The notes below the pieces were generated by a model, which saw only the letters and a program-made list of their open reading frames with translations, ran no database searches and was not told where the DNA came from. DNA of 64,000 nucleotides from Kitasatospora aureofaciens (GTDB lineage Bacteria > Actinomycetota > Actinomycetes > Streptomycetales > Streptomycetaceae), in contig NZ_JAHTKP010000009.1 in assembly GCF_019192735.1 (NCBI RefSeq), positions 161,373 to 225,372 of the forward strand, given 5' to 3'. Position 1 is the first letter of the stretch; each line of letters starts with the position of its first letter. A program made the position numbers and the translations under genes. Shown here one piece after another: positions 26,469-34,812 of this stretch.

Positions 26469-28340
26469 TCAGCCGAACGGGCTGGTCTCCGGCCCCGGGG
26501 TCGCTGTGGTGTCGGTGGCCGGGGTGGCGTCCGGGAGGGGCGGGAGGGTCTCCGGGGCGAAGGGGTTGAAGTCCGGCGGGGGGATCATCACGGGCGTGCC
26601 CTTGAGTAGGGGCGCCTCCTCCACCGGGGCGGCCTCGGCCGGGGCGGGGATGCGCGGTGGTGCCGAGGGCGGTGGCGGGACGGCCGGCCCCTGGGGCGCG
26701 AGCGTGGTGCCGAACGGGTCGCTCGGCTGGTCGGCCGCCGTCACCGTCCCGAACGGGTCGGCGGCTGCGGCGGTCGCGAAGGTGTCGGTGGCCGGGGTGG
26801 TGTCCGGGAGGGGCGGGAGGGTCTCCGGGGCGAAGGGGTTGAAGTCCGGCGGCGGCACCATGACGGGCGTGCCTCGGAGCGCGGGGTCCTCCTCGTCGGC
26901 CGACTCCGTTGGCGCCGGCGGGAGGGTCTCGGGGGCGAAGGGGTTGAAGTCCGGCGGCGGCACCATGACGGGCGTGCCTCGGAGCGCCAGGTCCTGCTCC
27001 TCGGCCGTCGCCGCGTCGGCGAGCTGCGCGAACGGGTTGAAGTCCGCGGGCGGCTCGGGGGCCGGTACGTCCGCCGGCTCCTCTGCCAAGGGGGCGGAGG
27101 TGCGCACGGGCACGCCCGTCCCCCCGTCCCAGCCGAACTGGACGCTCTTCAGCAGCTCCGCGAACGCCTCCGTGTACAGCTCCCAGTCCTCCGGCTGCGC
27201 CGTCGAGAGCTGGACGCAGAGCACCGAGACGCCGTCCGGCAGCGGGACGAACGCCTGGACCACCGAGGTGACCACCCAGCGCCGCTGCCCGTCGGTGGCC
27301 AGCGCCCCGGGCACCGGGACGGTCCGGCCCTCGACCAGGACGGCGGCCGGCCCGGCCGGCAGCAGGACCGTCCACACCTCGGCGTGCCGCCGGACGGTGG
27401 CGAGTTCGGTGGCGAGCGCGGTGATCGGCAGCGGGTGCCGGGCGAGCGAGACGACGAGGGTGGCCTCGGTGGCCCGGCCGTCCGCCTCCAGTGCGCAGAC
27501 GCCCGCGTAGACCGTGCCCGAGGCGTGGACCAGGTCGGCGAGGGTGGCGGCGATGACGGCGAAGTCGCGGCGCGGGGCCTGATCGGTCGCGCTGAACAAC
27601 TCCTCGGCGACCTCGGCCAGATGAGCGGTCAGCTCGTCGGCCGCGGCGGCGGCCGCCGGGTCGGCGCCGTCCGCCCCGGCCGGCAGCGGGGGCACCGTAC
27701 GGGCGGAGACGCCCGCCGGGCCGCCGGGGGAGGTGAGTGGGTGGAAGCCCGGCGGGACGACCAGCCGGACCTCGGTACCGGCGCCGGTGGCCAGTTCGAC
27801 CGGCTGACGGGTCTGCTGACCGCCCGCCAGCGCGGCCAGTGCGGGCGCGAACGGTGGGCGCAGCTTGGGGTCGGCGATCTCGCCGGTGACGGGCAGCTGG
27901 AAGAGCGCGGCCGAGGTGGTGCCCCGGTCGGCGATCGCGCCGCGTACGGCTCCGCGGCCGTAGCGGGCCAGCAGCGCGGTGGCGGCCCGGTCGGCGAGCG
28001 GGGCGCCGGTGCCGGGGCGGGCCGTGCCGGCGGTGATGACGGTGCCGAGCCGGGGGAGGGCCGCGTGTACCGGTCCGTTGGGCGCGAGCGGCAGGCCGAA
28101 CAGCGCCTCGGCGGCGGGGTGTTGGTCCGCCCCTGAGGCCGCCGAGGTCCCCGAGGTCCCCGAGGTCGGCAGGGCGCTCAGTGAGGCCACCGGGTGGCGC
28201 GAGGTGCGCTCGTCGAGGAGGGCGTCGGTGAGGGTGCCGAGGGTCGCACTGACCTGCTCCGCGGCTGCGAAGGGGTTGGCCTCCGCGCTGAACTGGCCGT
28301 CCGTGAACTGGCCGTCGCTGAACTGGCCGTCCTGGGTCAA
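26469..28340 (-). CDS. NPF-motif repeat protein, unknown function
   Basis: A 623-residue protein that I do not recognise. It starts with a QF repeat (GQFSDGQFTDGQFS). Residues about 50-420 look globular, with an alpha/beta segment ending in a stretch (STAQPEDWELYTEAFAELL) that vaguely recalls LpqN-like lipoprotein domains. The last 200 residues are Pro/Ala-rich with three copies of GTPVM(V/I)PPPDFNPFAPETLPP (split here by spacers). NPF, DPF or SPF motifs occur about eight times, including near the N-terminus and at the very C-terminus. There is no signal peptide or transmembrane helix. The TTG start at 28340 is the best available after GGGGGG. It may be a scaffold or adaptor. Confidence 0.7.
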   Translation of the reverse strand: MTQDGQFSDGQFTDGQFSAEANPFAAAEQVSATLGTLTDALLDERTSRHPVASLSALPTSGTSGTSAASGADQHPAAEALFGLPLAPNGPVHAALPRLGTVITAGTARPGTGAPLADRAATALLARYGRGAVRGAIADRGTTSAALFQLPVTGEIADPKLRPPFAPALAALAGGQQTRQPVELATGAGTEVRLVVPPGFHPLTSPGGPAGVSARTVPPLPAGADGADPAAAAAADELTAHLAEVAEELFSATDQAPRRDFAVIAATLADLVHASGTVYAGVCALEADGRATEATLVVSLARHPLPITALATELATVRRHAEVWTVLLPAGPAAVLVEGRTVPVPGALATDGQRRWVVTSVVQAFVPLPDGVSVLCVQLSTAQPEDWELYTEAFAELLKSVQFGWDGGTGVPVRTSAPLAEEPADVPAPEPPADFNPFAQLADAATAEEQDLALRGTPVMVPPPDFNPFAPETLPPAPTESADEEDPALRGTPVMVPPPDFNPFAPETLPPLPDTTPATDTFATAAAADPFGTVTAADQPSDPFGTTLAPQGPAVPPPPSAPPRIPAPAEAAPVEEAPLLKGTPVMIPPPDFNPFAPETLPPLPDATPATDTTATPGPETSPFG

Positions 28341-28465
28341 CTGATGAGCCCCCCGCTCTGCTCCGTCTGAGGTCGGTGTCCGGGTGGGACCGGGCGCGCA
28401 CTCGGCGGCGCGCCGTCAGATCCGTGGTCATTCCTATCAGAGGCCGCCGTCACCGCAGAACCGGC

Positions 28466-28493
28466 GGATCACCCAGCGGACCGCTGGTGGATC
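28466..28493 (-). terminator. Small hairpin at the end of the TetR gene
   Basis: CCAGCGG at 28473-28479 pairs with CCGCTGG at 28481-28487, extended imperfectly by GGATC/GATCC-type flanks. It overlaps the region just beyond the stop of the minus-strand TetR gene. The one-base loop means the true loop must be wider. Confidence 0.4.
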
Positions 28494-29340
28494 AATCCGT
28501 GGCCTGCGGCGACGGCCCGTCGGACGAAGGAGACGGGGCAGTGGCGAGCGCCGTGACGGCCTCGGCGATCCCGGGGACGGCGAACAGTCCGGCGAGGTCC
28601 CGCACGAGACGCCCGGTCGGCCCGTCCGGCCGCTCGTCGGCGAAGAACGCGGCGAGTTCGGCGGCGAGCGCGGGCTCCCGGGCGGCGGTGAGGGTGAGCG
28701 CGGCGACGAACTCCTGCACCAGGTGCAGCTGCAGCTCCTCCAGCGGCACCGAGCGCTCGGCCAGCCATTCGAGCGAGGTGATCTCGGCGTTGGCGATCCA
28801 GGCCCGGACGGTCAGCCGCAGGCCGGGGCTCGGGGACGGGATGGCGAGGTGGCTGAGGATCTGGTCGTGGGCGGCTCGCCGCACCTCGTCGATCACTGCC
28901 GAGGTGCCGGCGCTGGCGGCCACCGAGCCGCCGCGTAGCAGTGCCGCGAAGCCGGGGCCGTGGCTCTGGACGAAGTCCAGGTAGCGGCCCATGACCCGGT
29001 AGAGCCGCTCGGAGAGGGGTCCTTCGGGGGGTTCCTCGAACCGTCCGGCCAGTTCCCGCCCGGCCCGTCGCAGCGACTCCTCGTAGATCGCCTGCTTGCC
29101 CGGGAAGTAGTGGTACACCAGCGGCCGGGAGGCGCCCGCGGCCGCGGCGATGTCGTCGATCGACACCTCCTCCGGCGGGCGCACGCTGAACAGTTCCAGC
29201 GCGACGGCTATCAGCTGCTCGCGCCGCTCGTCCACACTCAGCCGCCGGCGCGGACGCTCGCCCGCGGCGGCGCCGGCCCGGTCCGGGGCGGGGTTCCGTG
29301 CAGCGCGGGCGGCCGTCGGCGACGGCGTACGGGAAGCCAT
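28492..29340 (-). CDS. TetR-family transcriptional regulator
   Basis: A 282-residue regulator, long for the family because of a 40-residue disordered N-terminal arm rich in Ala, Arg and Pro. The helix-turn-helix lies at about residues 58-85 (SIDDIAAAAGASRPLVYHYF). A ligand-binding helical domain follows. ATG 29340 is used; an in-frame GTG lies three codons upstream. It is on the same strand as the Nudix gene, 33 bp behind it, so they may be cotranscribed. Target genes are not apparent. Confidence 0.9.
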   Translation of the reverse strand: MASRTPSPTAARAARNPAPDRAGAAAGERPRRRLSVDERREQLIAVALELFSVRPPEEVSIDDIAAAAGASRPLVYHYFPGKQAIYEESLRRAGRELAGRFEEPPEGPLSERLYRVMGRYLDFVQSHGPGFAALLRGGSVAASAGTSAVIDEVRRAAHDQILSHLAIPSPSPGLRLTVRAWIANAEITSLEWLAERSVPLEELQLHLVQEFVAALTLTAAREPALAAELAAFFADERPDGPTGRLVRDLAGLFAVPGIAEAVTALATAPSPSSDGPSPQATD

Positions 29341-29373
29341 GCGCGCCACCCTATCCGCCCCCTGTGCCCGGCC

Positions 29374-29883
29374 CTATGCGGCGCGGAACTCCAGGTAGCG
29401 GCGGTAGGCCTCGCGGCCGTCGGGGACGAAGTCGTCGCGGGTGAGGCGGTCGGCCAGTTCGGCGGGGGCGAGCCAGGTGTGCCAGGCGACCTCGGACTCC
29501 TGTGGGTCGACCGGGCCGTCCCACTCGGCCTCGTACAGGTCGCACCACCAGGAGAGCTTGTCCTGGTGGAAGAGGAACTTGAACAGCGGGCGCGGCGCGA
29601 CACCGCTCACGCCCAGCTCCTCCTCGGCCTCGCGGACGGCGGCGTCTGCGTACGTCTCGCCGGAGCCGACCACGCCGCCGACGAACATGTCGTACGCGCC
29701 CGGGGCGAACAGCTTGGTGTCGGTGCGGCGGTGGACGAAGATCCGCCCGGCCGGGTCGCGGACCAGCACGAAGACGCACCGGTGGGTCAGCCCCCGCCGG
29801 TACACCTCCCCGCGCACGGCGGTCCCGATCACCCGGTCGTGCTCGTCGACGACGTCCAGCAGCTCTTCGGCAGGGTTGGTCAT
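29374..29883 (-). CDS. Nudix hydrolase
   Basis: A 169-residue Nudix protein. The Nudix box begins at GGVVGSGE and ends at REAEEELG, with the GX5EX7REUXEEXGU spacing intact, so it should bind Mg and cleave a nucleoside-diphosphate-linked substrate. The N-terminus (ELLDVVDEHDRVIG) is like YfcD/IPP-isomerase-related hydrolases. I see no reason to call it an IPP isomerase. ATG 29883; divergent from the EstB-like gene by 94 bp. Confidence 0.9.
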   Translation of the reverse strand: MTNPAEELLDVVDEHDRVIGTAVRGEVYRRGLTHRCVFVLVRDPAGRIFVHRRTDTKLFAPGAYDMFVGGVVGSGETYADAAVREAEEELGVSGVAPRPLFKFLFHQDKLSWWCDLYEAEWDGPVDPQESEVAWHTWLAPAELADRLTRDDFVPDGREAYRRYLEFRAA

Positions 29884-29977
29884 GACGGACAGGTTAGGGT
29901 TTTCGGGCCCGCTTCGAACGGATGATCGCGCGGGTGTGACCGATGACCGACAACGGACAGGCTGAGGGCGGCGCACG

Positions 29978-31201
29978 GTGGTGGAGATCTGGGGCGAGAC
30001 GGCCGAGGGGTTCGAGCCCGTACGGGAGGCCTTCGCACGGAACTTCCGCGACTACGGCGAGCTCGGCGCCGCCTTCGCGCTGTACGTGCGCGGCCGCAAG
30101 GTGGTCGACCTGTGGGGCGGCGACGCCCGCCCCGAGGTCGGCGGGCGGCCCGCGCCTGCCGTCCCCTGGACGGCGGACACCGCGCAGGTGCTGCGCTCGG
30201 TCACCAAGGGCCTGACCGCCACCACCGCCCTGCTGCTGGCCGAGCAGGGCCACCTCGACCTGGACGCGCCGGTGGCCTCCTACTGGCCCGAGTTCGCGGC
30301 GGCCGGCAAGGGCGGGGTGCCGGTGCGCTGGCTGCTCTCGCACGAGGCGGGGGTGCCCGCGCTGGACGTGCCGCTGCGGTTGGAGGACGTGCTGACCTGG
30401 GAGCGCGCGGCCGCCGCCGTCGCCGCGCAGACGCCCGCCTGGGAGCCCGGCACCGCGCACGGCTACCACCCGTACACCTTCGGCTGGCTGGTCGGCGAGG
30501 TGGTGCGCCGGGTGAGCGGGCGCACCGTCGGCCAGTACTTCGCCGAGGAGATCGCCCGGCCGCTCGGCCTGGACCTGTGGATCGGGCTGCCGGCCGGCGC
30601 CGCGCCCCGGGTCGGCCGGCTGGTCGACCTGCCCGCCCCGGAGGCGGCCCGGACCGGGCCGAGCGGGCTGCGGCTGCGGCCCAAGCAGTCCGTCCGGGAC
30701 GCCTACCAGGATCCGACGTCGCTGACCGCCCGCTCCTTCGCCTCGGTGCGCCCCGGGGTGGACCTCAACGACCCGGCGGTGCAGGCCGCCGAGATCCCCG
30801 GCGCGGGCGGCATCGGGACGGCCCGCTCGCTGGCCCGGTTCTACGCGGCGCTGGTCGGCGCCGCCGACCGGTACGACGGGTCGGGCGGCTCGCTGCCGCC
30901 GCTGCTCGGGGCGGAGGTGCTGGCCCGGGCGGTCAGGCCGGCGGTGCACGGGCCGGACCGGGTGCTGATCGTCAACTCCACGTTCGGCCTCGGCTTCTGG
31001 CGGCACGGCCCGACCGCGCCGATGGCCTCCCCGGCGAGCTTCGGCCACCCGGGCCGGGGCGGCTCGCTGGGCTTCGCCGACCCGGACCTCGGGCTGGGCT
31101 TCGGCTACGTCACCAACGGGATGCAGCCGGGTGTCACCGGGGACATCCGCTCGCGCAACCTGATCCGCGCGGTGCGGGGGTGCCTGGGGCTGGACGCGTG
31201 A
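29978..31201 (+). CDS. Serine hydrolase of the beta-lactamase/EstB family
   Basis: A 407-residue class C beta-lactamase-fold esterase (family VIII). The SxxK motif is S74-V-T-K77 (LRSVTKGLT), and the tyrosine motif is probably in GYHPYTFGW near residue 165. GRGGSLGFAD near the C-terminus takes the place of the KTG box, as in EstB-type esterases. There is no signal peptide, so it is likely intracellular. The GTG start follows GAGGGCGG; a second GTG is adjacent. It is convergent with the NTF2-like gene. Confidence 0.87.
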   Translation: MVEIWGETAEGFEPVREAFARNFRDYGELGAAFALYVRGRKVVDLWGGDARPEVGGRPAPAVPWTADTAQVLRSVTKGLTATTALLLAEQGHLDLDAPVASYWPEFAAAGKGGVPVRWLLSHEAGVPALDVPLRLEDVLTWERAAAAVAAQTPAWEPGTAHGYHPYTFGWLVGEVVRRVSGRTVGQYFAEEIARPLGLDLWIGLPAGAAPRVGRLVDLPAPEAARTGPSGLRLRPKQSVRDAYQDPTSLTARSFASVRPGVDLNDPAVQAAEIPGAGGIGTARSLARFYAALVGAADRYDGSGGSLPPLLGAEVLARAVRPAVHGPDRVLIVNSTFGLGFWRHGPTAPMASPASFGHPGRGGSLGFADPDLGLGFGYVTNGMQPGVTGDIRSRNLIRAVRGCLGLDA

Positions 31202-31227
31202 CCTGATGCGTGACCGGGTGCGTGACC

Positions 31228-31551
31228 TCAGGCCTGGCCGGTCTCGAAGCGGCTGATCTTCCCGCCGTCGACGGTGAAGCGCCAGGCCGTGCGCATCTCT
31301 CCCCAGGTCTCGTTGGTGAAGTTGGCGACCAGTGTGTGGCCGCCGTGCGACTCGGTCTGGACGTCCATCCGGCCGTTCGGGCCGAAGATCTCCTTGTCGA
31401 TCCACTGCAGCAGGTCGCGGTCGGAGCCGTCGTCGGACATGGTCGCGTCCTGGGTGAGGGTGGCGAGGAAGGCGTCGCGGTCGCCCGCGTTGATCGCGGT
31501 GACGAAGGCGCGCACGGTGGGGTCGGTCAGCTTGGCGGGGGCGATGGTCAT
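31228..31551 (-). CDS. NTF2-like/SnoaL-type small protein
   Basis: A 107-residue protein with the alpha+beta cone fold pattern of the NTF2-like superfamily: an initial helix (VRAFVTAINAGDRDAFLATL), then strands ending in WRFTVDGGKISRFETG. Members include polyketide cyclases, isomerases and ring-hydroxylase small subunits, but many are uncharacterised. ATG 31551. It ends 26 bp from the convergent EstB-like gene, and no hairpin is obvious between them. Confidence 0.75.
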   Translation of the reverse strand: MTIAPAKLTDPTVRAFVTAINAGDRDAFLATLTQDATMSDDGSDRDLLQWIDKEIFGPNGRMDVQTESHGGHTLVANFTNETWGEMRTAWRFTVDGGKISRFETGQA

Positions 31552-31712
31552 CGGGGACTCCCGGACTGGAAGGGGCGGGACTCCTGTCTAGGCCGTCCGC
31601 CGGGCGTGTCCGGGCATGTCGGCGGCGCGTCGGGAAATTCGATGATTCATGTGCTTGGATCACGAAATGGGCGATTTGAGCATATTCGCCCTGTGGGCCA
31701 CGGGGAGTGGCG

Positions 31713-31748
31713 GTGGAGCGGGAGGCCTGGACCGGCCTCCCGCTCCAC
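31713..31748 (-). terminator. Terminator of the aldehyde dehydrogenase gene
   Basis: A perfect 15-bp stem, 31713-31727 with 31734-31748, and loop TGGACC, 50 bp beyond the stop of the minus-strand dehydrogenase. Confidence 0.88.
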
Positions 31749-31797
31749 GTATCCGGGCCCTGGCGCGGGGGCCCAGAACGGGGCCCAGAGCGGGTGC

Positions 31798-33321
31798 CTA
31801 GAAGAAGCCGACCGCGTCGGGGGAGTAGCTCACCAGCAGGTTCTTGGTCTGCTGGTAGTGCTCCAGCAGCGCCTTGTGGTTCTCCCGGCCGATGCCGGAG
31901 TTCTTGTAGCCGCCGAAGGCCGCGTGAGCGGGGTAGGCGTGGTAGCAGTTGGTCCAGACCCGGCCGGCCTGGATGGCCCGCCCGGCGCGGTGGGCGGTGT
32001 TGAGGTCGCGGGTCCAGACGCCCGCGCCGAGCCCGTACTGGGTGTCGTTGGCGAGTGCGACGCCCTCGTCGAAGTCGGCGAAGCGGGTGACCGAGACGAC
32101 CGGGCCGAAGATCTCCTCCTGGAAGACCCGCATCCGGTTGTCGCCCTCGAAGACCGTCGGCGTCACGTAGTACCCGCCGGCCAGGGCGCCGCCGAGGTCG
32201 GCCTGCTCGCCGCCGGCCAGCACCTTGGCGCCCTCGGCCCGGCCGATCTCGAAGTAGGAGAGGATCTTCTTCAGTTGCTCGGCGCTGGCCTGGGCGCCGA
32301 CCTGGGTCTCGGTGTTCAGCGGGTCGCCCTGGCGCATCGCGCGCACCCGGTCCAGGCCGTCGGCGAGCAGGCGCTCGTAGACCGAGGACTGGATCAGCGC
32401 CCGGCTCGGGCAGGTGCACACCTCGCCCTGGTTGAGGGCGAACATCGCGAAGCCCTCGACCGCCTTGCCGTAGAAGGCGTCAGGGGCGTCGGCGATGTCG
32501 CCGAAGAACAGGTTGGGGCTCTTGCCGCCGAGTTCCAGCGAGACCGGGATCAGGTTGTCGCTGGCGGCGCGCGCGATCAGCCGGCCGGTGGTGGTCTCGC
32601 CGGTGAAGGCGATCTTGCGGACGCGGGGGCTGGCCGCCAGCGGGGCGCCGGCCTCCTCGCCGAAGCCGGTCACGATGTTGACCACGCCGGGCGGCAGCAG
32701 GTCGGCGGTCAGCTCGGCGAGCAGCAGCACCGAGGCCGGGGTCTGCTCGGCGGGCTTGAGCACCACCGCGTTGCCGCCCGCGAGCGCCGGGGCGAGCTTC
32801 CAGATCGCCATCAGGATCGGGAAGTTCCACGGGATGATCTGGCCGACCACGCCCAGCGGCTCGTGGAAGTGGTACGCCACGGTGTCCTCGTCCAGCTGGG
32901 AGAGGCCGCCCTCCTGGGCGCGCAGCGCGCCGGCGAAGTAGCGCAGGTGGTCGATGGCGAGCGGGAGGTCGGCGGCCAGCGTCTCGCGCACCGGCTTGCC
33001 GTTCTCCCAGCTCTCCGCGACGGCCAGCTGCTCCAGGTTCGCCTCCATCCGGTCGGCGAGCCGGAGCAGCACCTGGGCCCGCTCGGCGGCCGGGGTGCTG
33101 CCCCAGACCGGCGCGGCGGCGTGCGCGGCGTCCAGCGCGGCCTCGATGTCCTCGGCGGTGCCGCGGGCGACCTCGGTGAAGATCTCGCCGGTGACCGGGG
33201 TCGGGTTCCCGAAGTACTCGCCGCGCACCGGCGGCACCCAGCCGCCGCCGATCCAGTGCTCGTAGCGGTGGCGGTAGGCGACGATGCTGCCGGGGGTGCC
33301 GGGGGGCTGGTAGACCGTCAT
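31798..33321 (-). CDS. Aldehyde dehydrogenase (acetaldehyde/ExaC type)
   Basis: A 507-residue NAD(P)-dependent aldehyde dehydrogenase. The glutamate motif LELGGKSPN and the nucleophile C302 in [11 protein letters not shown] are both present, along with the oxyanion Asn in IPWNFP. The VCTCPSR variant of the active-site loop is typical of bacterial acetaldehyde/chloroacetaldehyde dehydrogenases (ExaC/AldB-like). ATG 33321 is used although the ribosome binding site is weak (GAGGAGAC). It stands alone, with a 14-bp palindrome 178 bp upstream. Confidence 0.93.
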   Translation of the reverse strand: MTVYQPPGTPGSIVAYRHRYEHWIGGGWVPPVRGEYFGNPTPVTGEIFTEVARGTAEDIEAALDAAHAAAPVWGSTPAAERAQVLLRLADRMEANLEQLAVAESWENGKPVRETLAADLPLAIDHLRYFAGALRAQEGGLSQLDEDTVAYHFHEPLGVVGQIIPWNFPILMAIWKLAPALAGGNAVVLKPAEQTPASVLLLAELTADLLPPGVVNIVTGFGEEAGAPLAASPRVRKIAFTGETTTGRLIARAASDNLIPVSLELGGKSPNLFFGDIADAPDAFYGKAVEGFAMFALNQGEVCTCPSRALIQSSVYERLLADGLDRVRAMRQGDPLNTETQVGAQASAEQLKKILSYFEIGRAEGAKVLAGGEQADLGGALAGGYYVTPTVFEGDNRMRVFQEEIFGPVVSVTRFADFDEGVALANDTQYGLGAGVWTRDLNTAHRAGRAIQAGRVWTNCYHAYPAHAAFGGYKNSGIGRENHKALLEHYQQTKNLLVSYSPDAVGFF

Positions 33322-33498
33322 GCTCTGGTGTCTCCTCGCGACGTCGGGCGCCGCCCGGGCCCGTGCGGCGGGGGCGGCGCGCCGGGCCGTCCGGTCGGGG
33401 ACGGCCCGGCGGGAGGGGTACGGACACGCGCTCGGGCGGGCGCCCGCCGGGGCGCCCGCCGTCGAGCACGATAGCCGCGGACGGCTCGGCACGGCTAC

Positions 33499-33512
33499 GG
33501 TCCGTACGGACC
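33499..33512. promoter_or_regulatory. Perfect 14-bp palindrome GGTCCGTACGGACC
   Basis: It lies in the 245-bp space between the aldehyde dehydrogenase start and the terpene cyclase stop. It could be an operator for the dehydrogenase or simply a short hairpin behind the cyclase gene. Nothing else is recognisable in this space. Confidence 0.4.
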
Positions 33513-33566
33513 CGGGTTCGGAGGGTGCGCGTTCCGGCCGTTGTGGGCCGGGGGCTGTGCCGGGGC

Positions 33567-34514
33567 TCAGACAGCGTGGTACCGGCCGGTGTGCGACTCC
33601 CAGCGCAGGTAGCCGGCCAACCAGGTGAGCAGCCCGTCCGCGTACCGCTGGGCGATGCTCGCCTCGACCCGGGACAGGCCCAGTTCCCGGTAGACCTCGG
33701 GGAGTTGCGCGTGCAGCTCGCCGCAGCGCTCGATCATCAGCTGCGCCTCGTCGAGGACGACGGCGCACGCCTCCTCGGCCGAGCAGCGGCGCTCGCGCTG
33801 GACGATCATCACCAGGTTGTTGACGTCGCCGCGCGGGGCCTCCAGCGGGAACGACCGGACGTCGTTGCTCAGTGAAGGTATGTCGGCGGCCAGCTGACGG
33901 AGTTGACGGAGCATCGGGTGGTGCAGGATGGCGGCCGGCACCTCGAACTGGCCGAGCCGTTCGACCATGTCGAAGATGGTCTCCATGGCCGCGGTGCCCC
34001 GTCTGAGCACGAGGTAGCCGTCCCGGTCCGGCGGCCGGGAGGAGATCCGGCCGGCCGCCTCGGCCGGGTGACTGGCCAGGTACCACTCCCAGTTGTAGGC
34101 GGCGCGGGCCTGCCAGCGGGCGGGCATGCCGCGGGCGCTGCGGTCCCAGAGGTCGGCGAAGGCGGTCTCGACCGGGGACTTCTGGTCGGGCCGGGCGCCG
34201 TGCAGGACGGCGATCAGGCGTTCGCAGATCGGGGCGACCTCGGCGGGGCGGCGGCCGAGCGGGCCGTCGAACTGGTCGTCGAAAAGGAAGTAGAAGCCCA
34301 TCAGGTCGGCGGCGAGGGCGAGCTCGTCCGGTCCCGCGTCGGGGTAGCCGAGTGCGGCGAGTTCGACGATCTCCCAGTGGGCGTAGCCGGGATGGCGGGG
34401 GTCGGGCAGCAACGGGTGCCGGCCGAGCCAGTCGCGGTGCAGCGCGGTCGCGTACGGGCCGTGGTGACTGCGGCGGTGCGGGAACGGGATCTGAAGTGAG
34501 GTGTCGTCAGACAT
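33567..34514 (-). CDS. Class I terpene cyclase (sesquiterpene synthase-like)
   Basis: A 315-residue all-alpha terpene synthase. The Asp-rich metal motif is D79-D80-Q-F-D83 (FLFDDQFDG). The second metal site N217-D-V-R-S221-F-P-L-E225 is a perfect NDxxSxxxE, and a C-terminal R311-Y312 pair matches the RY motif. All are intact, so it should ionise a prenyl diphosphate, most likely farnesyl diphosphate given its size and similarity to pentalenene-type synthases. The product cannot be predicted by eye. ATG 34514 follows GGGAG. It is divergent from a large LuxR-type regulator and has no tailoring genes beside it. Confidence 0.93.
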   Translation of the reverse strand: MSDDTSLQIPFPHRRSHHGPYATALHRDWLGRHPLLPDPRHPGYAHWEIVELAALGYPDAGPDELALAADLMGFYFLFDDQFDGPLGRRPAEVAPICERLIAVLHGARPDQKSPVETAFADLWDRSARGMPARWQARAAYNWEWYLASHPAEAAGRISSRPPDRDGYLVLRRGTAAMETIFDMVERLGQFEVPAAILHHPMLRQLRQLAADIPSLSNDVRSFPLEAPRGDVNNLVMIVQRERRCSAEEACAVVLDEAQLMIERCGELHAQLPEVYRELGLSRVEASIAQRYADGLLTWLAGYLRWESHTGRYHAV

Positions 34515-34611
34515 CGGACTCCCGGTGCAGCGGAGGGTGGGGGCGCTAGCGGTTCGGATATGAGGTGTGGGGGAGTTGACGCGGCGAGGCTTTGGGAAGA
34601 GGGTGGTATCG

Positions 34612-34687
34612 CAAGATCATCTTGGCCTCGCGGGCCGTAGGGTATCTGATGTAATGATCGGACGTTGGGGATATAGGGCAATTGCCC
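34612..34687. promoter_or_regulatory. Two palindromes in the cyclase/LuxR divergent region
   Basis: CAAGATCATCTTG (34612-34624) and GGGCAATTGCCC (34676-34687) are perfect dyads 64 bp apart, about 98 and 162 bp from the cyclase start. The region between them is AT-rich for this genome (GGTATCTGATGTAATGATC), as expected for promoters. Confidence 0.5.
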
Positions 34688-34812
34688 GTGGCAAGCCTTT
34701 CGAACCCTCACCGTCCGCCCCAGCCTGGGCGAATGCCGCACGGCACGTCCCCCGCAGCGCTAACCTCGGCTCCACGAGCAGTGAGCGAGCAGTAGCGAGT
34801 CGGAGGCGCGAC

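Noticed and set aside
29374..29883. Isopentenyl diphosphate isomerase serving the hopanoid pathway
   Set aside because: The Nudix box is clear but the protein resembles YfcD-type hydrolases, and it lies 20 kb from the hopanoid genes.
31210..33474. 754-codon plus-strand frame opposite the aldehyde dehydrogenase
   Set aside because: A shadow of a certain enzyme gene on the other strand.
33567..34514. Naming the terpene cyclase as pentalenene or another specific synthase
   Set aside because: The metal motifs are shared by many sesquiterpene synthases; the product cannot be told from sequence by eye.
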